Positions 1 to 5,932 of a stretch of DNA of 8,202 nucleotides are shown piece after piece (the first letter of the stretch is position 1; each line of letters starts with the position of its first letter). Origin of the DNA: JAPXSY01 sp034003585 (GTDB lineage Bacteria; Verrucomicrobiota; Kiritimatiellia; RFP12; UBA1067). The stretch is from NCBI GenBank assembly GCA_034003585.1, contig JAVEYH010000142.1, positions 1-8,202 on the forward strand, given 5' to 3'. Under the pieces are notes generated by a model that saw nothing but the letters and a program-made list of their open reading frames with translations, was not told the origin of the DNA and ran no database searches. Position numbers and translations under genes: made by a program.

Positions 1-135
1 CCCGCCCGCAATGGGGTTTCTGGTTCCGGGTTCCGGGTTTCTGGTTTCTGGTTGCGCGGTGAAACGTTCCATGACTCGGCGCGAGACTTTTGGCGCGAAA
101 CGTGGTTGCGGGCGGGGACGCCCGCGCTCCCAGTC
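1..135 (+). repeat. Inverted-repeat-bounded dispersed element, copy A (left end cut)
   Basis: The window opens inside the left arm of the element: bases 1-11 pair exactly with 106-116 of the right arm, which continues to about 135. The interior carries short tandem units of the type ggttyc/tgg at 14-53, then a conserved block with gaaacgttcc (61-70), gactcgg (73-79) and gcgaaacgtgg (95-105). The same layout recurs in the same orientation at 8032-8172 and in reverse complement at 4766-4921. No open reading frame of a transposase is present, so this is non-autonomous: a MITE-like or long-hairpin intergenic repeat. No gene lies in this stretch; the open frames across it are shadows. Confidence 0.85.
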
Positions 136-143
136 CCCCGCAA

Positions 144-1130
144 TCATGCACTCCCGCACTTCCCCTCCCCCGTCTTCCTTCCCTCCCCTCTTCCTTCCTG
201 CTTCCCGCTCTGGCCGTCGTCGCGGTCGCTCGCGCGCAGCGGGCCGCAGGCGCCTTCGCGGCACGCGCGGGGCGTGATGCCGGTGTGGCGTTTGAAGAGG
301 TGGGCGAAGTGCTGGGACGAGCAGAACCCGAGGCGCAGGGCGAGTTCTGTGATGGGCGCGTCGCTTTCGCGCAGCAGACGGCGGGCCGCTTCGATGCGGG
401 TGTGCAGCAGGAAGTGGTGGGGCGGCAGGCCGGTCAGACTGCGGAAGCGCGCGATGAAGTGGGAGGGGGCCATGCCCGCGCGGCGGGCGAGGTCATCGAG
501 CCGGTACGCGTTTTCAGGCGCGGTGCGCATTTCGCGCAGCAGGGCCTCCAGACGCGTCTCGCCCGGGGAGTCGCGGTGGGCCGCGGCGGCGTTCACCACC
601 TCGAGCAGCAGCGCCAGCAGGGTGGTGCGCAGCCGCAGGGCGCGCAGGTGCGTGGCGGGTTCGTCACAGAGCAGGTGCAGCGAACGGAAGAGCCGCTTCA
701 GCGTCTCGGTGCCGCGGAAGTGGCGGTGGGGGAGGTGGAGCAGCGATTGCCGCAGCGCCTCGGCCTCGGCCGCCGGCTGGCCCAGAAACGGGGTGCGGCT
801 TGGCCCCGCGCGCAGGATCAGCCAGTAGAGGATCAGGCCGTTGGGGTGCGCGCTGACCGTGTGGCGCTCGCCGGGCTGGTTCACGAACACGTCGCCGGGG
901 CCGAGGCGGTACACGCGGCCGCCGAACCCGAACTCCACCGCGTTGCGCACCCCGAGATGGATCTCGACGCAGCCGGGATGCCAGTGCTCCGGCACGTCGG
1001 GGCGCGGGCTGCGGTAGTGGCAGTACCCCAGCATCGGCACGTTCGGCAGGCCCAGGGATTCCAGATTCAGCACCCGCCGCTCGGAGGTGTTCATGTAGTC
1101 GAAACGCAGATTGGAGATGGGCCACGCCAT
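144..1130 (-). CDS. AraC-family transcriptional regulator with N-terminal cupin
   Basis: The 328-residue product has an AraC-type ligand-binding cupin at about 40-105 (EHWHPGCVEIH at 48-58, then a GPGDVFVNQPGERH segment at 77-90). A two-helix-turn-helix DNA-binding domain follows at about 193-291, including LDDLARRAGMAPSHFIARF and the second-helix block ITELALRLGFCSSQHFAHLFKR. Such proteins bind DNA near the genes they control in response to a small ligand, often a sugar. It is divergent from the ROK/PIG-L/kinase genes, so it probably regulates them. I chose the ATG at 1130; a TTG start at 1166 would add 12 residues and has no convincing ribosome binding site, although the ATG site is also weak. 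The family domain ends near residue 291; the last 30 or so residues are low-complexity and come from a repeat-associated purine tract, suggesting the original stop was lost. The ligand is unknown. Confidence 0.9.
   Translation of the reverse strand: MAWPISNLRFDYMNTSERRVLNLESLGLPNVPMLGYCHYRSPRPDVPEHWHPGCVEIHLGVRNAVEFGFGGRVYRLGPGDVFVNQPGERHTVSAHPNGLILYWLILRAGPSRTPFLGQPAAEAEALRQSLLHLPHRHFRGTETLKRLFRSLHLLCDEPATHLRALRLRTTLLALLLEVVNAAAAHRDSPGETRLEALLREMRTAPENAYRLDDLARRAGMAPSHFIARFRSLTGLPPHHFLLHTRIEAARRLLRESDAPITELALRLGFCSSQHFAHLFKRHTGITPRACREGACGPLRASDRDDGQSGKQEGRGEGRKTGEGKCGSA
155..210. repeat. Pyrimidine-rich tract attached to repeat copy A
   Basis: This stretch is almost purely C and T on the plus strand. 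Its first 24 bases match 4951-4974, the tract that follows copy B, at 22 of 24 positions. The tract therefore seems to belong to a composite repeat (inverted-repeat element plus tract) and is not ordinary AraC coding sequence. On the minus strand it is a G/A tract that encodes the low-complexity Gly/Lys/Glu/Arg tail of the AraC-family protein. Confidence 0.6.
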
Positions 1131-1197
1131 GTGCGCAATCTTATGAAACGAAAAAGATGAACGCAAGCGAAAGACGACATCGCCTATCCTGCGGATG

Positions 1198-1211
1198 TGA
1201 AAACGCTTACC
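1198..1211. promoter_or_regulatory. LacI/GalR-type (cre-like) operator candidate
   Basis: The 14-mer TGAAAACGCTTACC fits the LacI/CcpA-family consensus TGWAANCGNTNWCA at 13 of 14 positions and is an imperfect palindrome centred on CG. It lies between the divergent AraC-family gene (start 1130) and the ROK-family gene (start 1287), where an operator could act on either promoter. No LacI-family gene is in the window. The call rests on the consensus match alone. Confidence 0.5.
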
Positions 1212-1273
1212 CTGTAGCGTAAAACGGGCACAGCCCGCAACCCCATTTCATCTCACACAAAGGCACGACCCGG

Positions 1274-1280
1274 AAGGAGG
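1274..1280 (+). promoter_or_regulatory. Strong ribosome binding site of the ROK-family gene
   Basis: AAGGAGG lies six bases before the ATG at 1287. It fixes that start, and shows that this organism uses standard Shine-Dalgarno initiation. I could not identify a convincing -35/-10 pair for either divergent promoter between 1131 and 1273. Confidence 0.85.
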
Positions 1281-1286
1281 CTGACG

Positions 1287-2647
1287 ATGTTCATACGCAC
1301 CGAGCCGAAGAAAGTCACCCTGAAGCGCGATTTCAAACCGCCCGTCACGCTGCTGCGGGAACTGCAGCGCGCGGCGCGGCCGGGCGGGCAGACGCTTTCC
1401 ATCGCCTGGGAGCGCGAGAACGGGTACGTTTCGCGCTACGATCTGCCGTTGCCGGCGCGCGCCGAGGATTCGCCGGAGGTGGCGCAACTGGCCGAGCGCA
1501 TCGTGAAGTTCCTGCTGTGGGCTTCGGGCGGGTGGCGGCTGATGCTCTCCGGCCCGCAGAAGCTGTGCCGCGGGATCAAGCGCCACTACACGCGCACCGG
1601 ACCGCGCGCCTTTGATGTAGCCTTCATGGAGGGCGTTTACGGTCAGCCGATGCGGGTGGAGGTGCGCGAGCCCGGCGAGATGCCGCAGGCCTACGAGCGT
1701 GCGCTGCTCATGGACAACCGCACCAACGGCTGCCGCCTGGGGTTCGACCTGGGGGCCAGCGATTTCAAGATCAGCGCGGTCAAACGCGGCAAGGTGGTGT
1801 TCAGCGAGGAGTTCCCCTGGGATCCGCGCAACCAGCCGGATCCCGCGTACCACTACGCGAAACTCAACGAGGGCCTGAAAAAGGCGGCGTCCTGCCTGCC
1901 GCGGGTGGACGCGATCGGCGGCAGCACGGCCGGGGTCGTGGTGGACAACCGCATTCAGGTGGCCTCGCTGTTCCGCGCCATCCCGCAGGAGCGGTATGCC
2001 GAGGCGCAGAACCTGTTCCTCCGGCTGGCCCGGGAGTGGCAGGTGCCGGTGGAAGTGGCGAACGACGGCGATGTGACGGCCCTGGCGGGCCTGATGTCGC
2101 TGGGCAAGAAAGGCATCCTGGGCGTGGCCATGGGGTCGAGCGAGGCCGCGGGGTTCATCGACCGCAAGGGGTGCCTGACCGGCCGGCTCTCGGAACTCGC
2201 CTTCGCGCCCGTGGATCTGCATCCCGCCGCGCCCGCGGACGAGTGGTCGGGCGACATCGGGGTGGGCGCGATGTACTTCTCGCAGCAGGCCGTGAACCAC
2301 CTGGCCCTGAAAAAAGGCATCCGCTTCCCGGCCAAGATGCCCCTGCCGGAGCGGTTGAAACGCGTGCAGGAGCGCATGCTGGACGGCGACGTCACGGCGC
2401 TCACCCTCTTCCAGAAGATCGGTCTCTACCTCGGCTACACGGTGCCGTGGTACCGCGAGTTCTACGGTTTCGACAGCCTGATGATCCTCGGGCGCGTGAC
2501 CTCGGGCCCGGGCGGCGTGATGATCCTGGAGACCGCGCGCCTGATTTTGGCCGACCAGTTCCCCGAGCTCGCGGAGGAGGTCGAGGTGTTCATGCCCGAC
2601 GAGAAGGCGCGGCGCGTGGGCCAGTCCGTGGCCGCCGCGACCCTGCC
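1287..2647 (+). CDS. ROK-family sugar kinase-like protein, 3' end in assembly gap
   Basis: About 454 residues are visible before the gap. Residues 150-454 have the actin-like ATPase layout of ROK proteins: a phosphate-1 loop LGFDLGASDFKISAV (151-165), a GGSTAGVV strand (211-218), VANDGDVTALAG (257-268) whose D260 matches the ROK catalytic Asp, a phosphate-2 loop GVAMGSSEAAGF (279-290), and a C-terminal LGRVTSGPGG segment (401-410). ROK proteins are sugar kinases or sugar-responsive repressors. The ROK zinc motif CxCGxxGC is absent, and the usual EIGH is replaced by SELAF (302-306), so activity on a normal ROK sugar is uncertain. Residues 1-145 are a domain I do not recognise; it does not look like the winged helix of ROK repressors. 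The family usually ends near the DEKARRVGQSVAAA segment, so only a few residues should be missing. It heads the plus-strand operon with the deacetylase and the NahK-like kinase. Confidence 0.82.
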
Positions 2648-2747
2648 NNNNNNNNNNNNNNNNNNNNNNNNNNNNNNNNNNNNNNNNNNNNNNNNNNNNN
2701 NNNNNNNNNNNNNNNNNNNNNNNNNNNNNNNNNNNNNNNNNNNNNNN
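2648..2747. other. Assembly gap (100 N)
   Basis: A run of exactly 100 N, the conventional placeholder for a gap of unknown size. It hides the end of the ROK-family gene, the start of the deacetylase gene and whatever lies between. The open frame that appears to continue through it has no meaning, because the real length is unknown. Confidence 0.97.
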
Positions 2748-3581
2748 ACCCATCCGACAGCGGACCTGTATGTGCCGGACGGCCTGGCGATCGGGCCGGC
2801 CCTGGCCCGCACCACGCATCTCGGGATCGGCGCGCATCAGGACGATCTTGAGTTCATGACCATCCACGGCATCCTGAGCTGCTTCGGCCGGAGCGACCGC
2901 TCTTTCTGCGGCGTGACCTGTACGGACGGTGCGGGCAGCTCGCGCGCCGGCGTGTACGGCGACTACACGGACGCGCAGATGAAGACCGTGCGCCGCCAGG
3001 AGCAGCGCGCCGCGGCCCTGGTCGGGCGGTACGGCGCGATGCTGCAACTGGACTTCACCAGCAAAGAGGTGAAGGCGCGCGACAATTCGGCGCTGGCCAA
3101 CGATCTGGCCGCGATCCTCGACGCGGCCCGGCCCGGGACGGTGTACACGCACGCGCCCTCCGACAAGCACGACACGCACGTGGGCGTGACGCGCGCCGTG
3201 ATCGCGGCGATCCGCAGCCTGCCCGCCGACGCGCGGCCCGCCAAGGTGTACGGCTGCGAGATCTGGCGCGACCTCGACTGGCTGCCGGACGCCCGCAAGG
3301 TGGTGCTGGACGTGAGCGAGCGGGGCAATATCGCCGCGGCCCTCTCCGGCGTGTTCGATTCGCAGATCTCCGGCGGCAAACGGTATGACGACGCCGTGCT
3401 CGGCCGGCGCCGGGCGCACGCCACCTTTTTCGAGTCGCACGCCGTGGACGCGGCCACCATGCTGACCTTTGCGATGGATCTCACGCCGCTGGTCCGGGAC
3501 GACACGCTTTCGCTCGCGGACTACACGGCCGGGCTGATCGAGGAACTCAAGGCGGATGTGGTGCGGCGCCTCAACGGCTGA
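2748..3581 (+). CDS. PIG-L family deacetylase (LmbE-like), 5' end in gap
   Basis: 277 residues are visible up to the TGA at 3579-3581. The zinc-binding motif of the PIG-L/LmbE fold is present as GAHQDDLEFM, with H30, D32 and D33 (counting from the first visible residue), and the second metal motif is DKHDTHVGV with H144. These proteins are cytoplasmic zinc-dependent enzymes that remove the N-acetyl group from GlcNAc-type substrates, as in mycothiol, bacillithiol, GPI-anchor or chitobiose metabolism. The visible part reaches far enough upstream of the catalytic motif (about 27 residues) that the real start is probably just inside the gap. It sits 19 bases before the NahK-like kinase gene and downstream of the ROK-family gene, which suggests an amino-sugar pathway. 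The exact substrate, and whether it is free, phosphorylated or oligomeric, cannot be read from the sequence. Confidence 0.88.
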   Translation, partial: THPTADLYVPDGLAIGPALARTTHLGIGAHQDDLEFMTIHGILSCFGRSDRSFCGVTCTDGAGSSRAGVYGDYTDAQMKTVRRQEQRAAALVGRYGAMLQLDFTSKEVKARDNSALANDLAAILDAARPGTVYTHAPSDKHDTHVGVTRAVIAAIRSLPADARPAKVYGCEIWRDLDWLPDARKVVLDVSERGNIAAALSGVFDSQISGGKRYDDAVLGRRRAHATFFESHAVDAATMLTFAMDLTPLVRDDTLSLADYTAGLIEELKADVVRRLNG

Positions 3582-3588
3582 CTTCGCC

Positions 3589-3594
3589 GGGGAG
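3589..3594 (+). promoter_or_regulatory. Ribosome binding site of the NahK-like kinase
   Basis: GGGGAG lies six bases before the ATG at 3601. It decides that start over an in-frame ATG at 3556, which would lie inside the deacetylase coding sequence and lacks such a site. A second ATG directly follows at 3604, so the protein begins Met-Met or at the second Met. Confidence 0.85.
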
Positions 3595-3600
3595 AAAACC

Positions 3601-4725
3601 ATGATGGAGGCGAAACACGCGCGCGCGGCGCTGCGGGAGGCGTTCGGGTCCTTTCAGGCGTGGGGCGATTTCCGCGACGCCGCGCCCTACGGCTCGGGCC
3701 ACATCAATGACACCTACCGGGTTGACGTCAGCCTGGCCGGCACCCCGGCGCACTATCTGCTGCAACGGATCAACCACGACATCTTCCGCCGGCCCGACCA
3801 GGTGATGGAGAACATCGTGCGCGTGACCGGGCATCTGCGGGGGTCGCTGGCCGGCGCCGGGGAGGGCGACGCCACGCGCCGGGCCCTCACCGTGGTGCCG
3901 GCGCGCGACGGCCAGCCCTTCGCGCGCGACGCGGCGGGCAACTGGTGGCGGCTCTACCTCTTCATCGAACGGGCGCGGACCTATGACGTGATCGAAAACG
4001 CGTGCCAGGCCCAGGAGGCGGCGCGCGCGTTCGCGCGGTTCCAGAACCGGCTCGCCGACCTGCCCGCGCCGCGCCTGCACGAGACCATCCCCGCGTTCCA
4101 CAACACCCCCGCGCGGCTTGAGGCCCTGGACCGCGCCGCCGCGGCGGACGCCTGCGGCCGCCGGGACGGGGTCTCCGCGGAACTCGCCTTCATCGACGCG
4201 CGCCGCGAGGCGTGCGGCCGGCTGCTGGCGCGCCACGCCCGCGGCGAGATCCCGGAGCGGATCACGCACAACGACACCAAGATCAACAACGTGATGCTGG
4301 ATGACGCCACGGGCGAGGGGATCTGCGTGATCGACCTCGACACCGTGATGCCCGGCCTCGCGCTCTATGATTTCGGCGACATGGTGCGCTCCGCCACCGC
4401 CGCGGCCGCCGAGGATGAGCGCGACCTGTCGCAAGTCGGCAGCCGCCCCGAGATGTTCGAGGCCCTGGCGCGCGGCTATCTGGCGGAGGCCGCCTTCCTG
4501 AACGGGGCCGAACTCGAAGAGCTGGTCTTCTCCGGCCCGCTGATCACCCTGACGATCGGCATCCGGTTCCTGACCGACTACCTCAGCGGCGACGTGTATT
4601 TCAAAACCCGCCGCCCCGGCCAGAATCTGGACCGGTGCCGCACACAGCTCCGCATGGTGCGCTGCATGGAAGGGCAGGCCGCGGAACGCGAGCGGCTGGT
4701 GCGGGAGATCACGCGCGCGAAGTGA
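3601..4725 (+). CDS. NahK-like sugar 1-kinase (aminoglycoside phosphotransferase fold)
   Basis: This 374-residue protein has the kinase-like fold of N-acetylhexosamine 1-kinase. Near the N-terminus is GSGHINDTYRV (31-41), the nucleotide-binding loop, and YLLQRINHDIF (52-62) with the strand that usually carries the ATP-contacting lysine/arginine. The catalytic loop is ITHNDTKINNVMLD (221-234), with D225 as probable base and N230 as metal ligand, and the metal-binding segment is CVIDLDTVMPG (242-252), D245. This HNDTK...DLDTVMPG pair is typical of the NahK/LnpB group, which phosphorylates GlcNAc or GalNAc at C1 using ATP in the lacto-N-biose/galacto-N-biose pathway; bifidobacterial NahK is near 360 residues. 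The gene is 19 bases after the deacetylase stop, so they are probably one transcript. Substrate choice is inferred, as the family also includes homoserine-kinase-like and other sugar kinases. It is followed by repeat copy B, which could end transcription. Confidence 0.85.
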   Translation: MMEAKHARAALREAFGSFQAWGDFRDAAPYGSGHINDTYRVDVSLAGTPAHYLLQRINHDIFRRPDQVMENIVRVTGHLRGSLAGAGEGDATRRALTVVPARDGQPFARDAAGNWWRLYLFIERARTYDVIENACQAQEAARAFARFQNRLADLPAPRLHETIPAFHNTPARLEALDRAAAADACGRRDGVSAELAFIDARREACGRLLARHARGEIPERITHNDTKINNVMLDDATGEGICVIDLDTVMPGLALYDFGDMVRSATAAAAEDERDLSQVGSRPEMFEALARGYLAEAAFLNGAELEELVFSGPLITLTIGIRFLTDYLSGDVYFKTRRPGQNLDRCRTQLRMVRCMEGQAAERERLVREITRAK

Positions 4726-4733
4726 CCGCGTGC

Positions 4734-4765
4734 CATTGGGTTTCAGGTTCCAGGTTCCAGATTGC
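4734..4765 (+). repeat. Partial interior of the dispersed element next to copy B
   Basis: The sequence here (ccattgggtttcagg, then two ggttccag-type units and attgcgcgg) matches the beginning of the element interior in copies A (about 10-58) and C (about 8061-8096), in the same orientation. It directly abuts the outer end of copy B's left arm. It looks like a remnant of another copy, or the result of a nested insertion or recombination. The match is by eye and its ends are approximate. Confidence 0.6.
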
Positions 4766-4921
4766 GCGGGACTGGGAGCGCGGGCGTCCTCGCCCGCACC
4801 AACGTTTCGCGTAAAGTGACCTCGCGCGGAGTCACGGAACATTTTACCGCGCAGCCTGAAACCTGAAACCCGGAACCAGAAACCCAACTGCGGGCGAGGA
4901 CGCCCGCGCTCCCAGTCCCGC
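4766..4921 (-). repeat. Inverted-repeat-bounded dispersed element, copy B (possible bidirectional terminator)
   Basis: The arms 4766-4798 and 4889-4921 are a perfect 33-bp inverted repeat around a 90-base interior. The interior is the reverse complement of that in copies A and C: read on the minus strand it gives gttccgtgactc, then gcgcgagg and gcgaaacgttgg. A smaller hairpin sits inside it, GTGAC 4816-4820 against GTCAC 4831-4835. The element lies between the converging NahK-like kinase gene (stop 4725) and the metal permease gene (stop 4985). As RNA from either strand it could form a long G/C-rich stem, so it may serve as a shared terminator, although there is no T run directly after either arm. 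Confidence 0.85.
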
Positions 4922-4950
4922 ATTAACGCACTTTAGACCTAACGAACGAA

Positions 4951-5004
4951 CGCACTTCCCCTTCCCCCTCTTCCATCTTACCTATTACCCCTTACTTCTC
5001 CACT
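4951..5004. repeat. Pyrimidine-rich tract attached to repeat copy B
   Basis: A C/T-rich tract whose first 24 bases match the tract after copy A (155-178) at 22 positions. The region just before it (4922-4950) also has short matches to the copy A flank and a small direct repeat, aacgaacgaac (4941-4951). The permease gene ends inside the tract at 4985, and a fragment of element arm-like sequence, cccgcgctcccgact, follows at 5005-5019. Confidence 0.55.
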
Positions 5005-5832
5005 CCCGCGCTCCCGACTTCCGCGCGGACCAGACGGCCGCGCCGAGATAGAGCAGGACCGCGAGTTCCACGATCGTCGCGCCCGGCGGCCAGCCGGGCG
5101 CGTAACTCACCGCGAGTCCGAGCAAGCTCACCAGCAGGCAAAGCCCTGCGGCAAGCAGCATCATGCGGTCCAGACGCCGCGTGAGACGCCCCGCGGCCGC
5201 AGCGGGGAGCGTGAGCAGGGCGATCGCCAGAACGATGCCCACTACGCGGACCAGCAGCACCACGGTCAGCGCGGTCATGACCTGGAAAATCAGCTCGTAG
5301 AGCGTGGTGTTGACCCCGCGCAGGCGCGCCAGCTCCTCGTTGAACGCGATCGCCAGGAAGCGGTTGTGGCAGAGCACCACCACCGTCACCAGCGCCGCGT
5401 CCAGCAGCGCCATCCAAAAAAGGTCGGCGCCGGTCACCAGCAGCAGCGAACCGAACAGATAACTCATCAGGTCATCCTGATACCCAGGGGTGGCCGCCAC
5501 GCAGGAGACGCCCAGCGCCATGCCGCCGGTCCACACCGCGCTCAGGACGGTGTCGGCGCGGTGCCGGCCGCGCACCGTCAGGCGCGTCACCAGCAGGGCC
5601 ACGGCCAGCGCGGTCAGCACCGCGCCGCCCATGGGGGTCAGGAACCCGATCCCGAAGCGGCGCTGCAGCAGGCGCGCCAGCCCGATCCCCGCCAGCAGGC
5701 TGTGCGATACGGCCCCGGCCAGATAGGTGGAGCGGCGCACCACCACCAGGCTGCCGACCAGACCCGCGGCGACCGACGCCAGGCCCACGGCCAGCACGGC
5801 GTGGCGGAGAAAGGAAAAGCGCAGCAAATCCT
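4985..5832 (-). CDS. ZnuB-like metal ABC transporter permease, 5' end in gap
   Basis: 281 residues are visible. The protein is a polytopic inner-membrane permease of the ABC-3 family, which carries zinc, manganese or iron together with a ZnuA/TroA-type binding protein and a ZnuC-type ATPase. Hydrophobic segments lie at about 10-31, 38-57, 68-85, 95-113, 120-157, 180-210, 222-243 and 251-267. Family landmarks are AGAVSHSLLAGIGL (38-51) and the cytoplasmic coupling region LLTLPAAAAGRLTRRLDR (205-222), where the ATPase docks. Probably only the first few residues are lost in the gap, since such permeases normally start just before the LLRFSFLRHAVLA segment. The last 13 or so residues (ARKSGAREWRSKG) come from DNA resembling the dispersed repeat, so the natural C-terminus may have been replaced. 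It is the last gene of the minus-strand operon. Confidence 0.9.
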
Positions 5833-5932
5833 NNNNNNNNNNNNNNNNNNNNNNNNNNNNNNNNNNNNNNNNNNNNNNNNNNNNNNNNNNNNNNNNNNNN
5901 NNNNNNNNNNNNNNNNNNNNNNNNNNNNNNNN
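5833..5932. other. Assembly gap (100 N)
   Basis: Second run of exactly 100 N. It hides the 3' end of the ATPase gene and the 5' end of the permease gene. These are expected to be adjacent or overlapping, so the missing coding part may be small unless an intervening repeat caused the gap. Confidence 0.97.

Noticed and set aside
52..1160. Open frames on the plus strand opposite the AraC gene
   Set aside because: Compositionally skewed shadows; the minus strand encodes a clear AraC-family protein.
1131..1166. TTG start for the AraC-family gene, adding 12 residues
   Set aside because: No well-placed ribosome binding site, and the extension is not part of the cupin domain; the ATG at 1130 is preferred, though not certain.
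1287..3581. Single 764-residue ROK-deacetylase fusion running through the first gap
   Set aside because: The frame is only continuous because 100 arbitrary N bases are open. The ROK core ends near its usual C-terminus just before the gap and the deacetylase begins just after it, so two genes are more likely.
1248..3602. Long open frame on the minus strand opposite the ROK and deacetylase genes
   Set aside because: It is rich in Arg, Gly, Ala and His with no recognisable motif and mirrors two well-supported genes; typical antisense shadow in GC-rich DNA.
3571..4923. 450-residue open frame antisense to the NahK-like kinase
   Set aside because: No family motif, and its N-terminal part is translated from the dispersed repeat.
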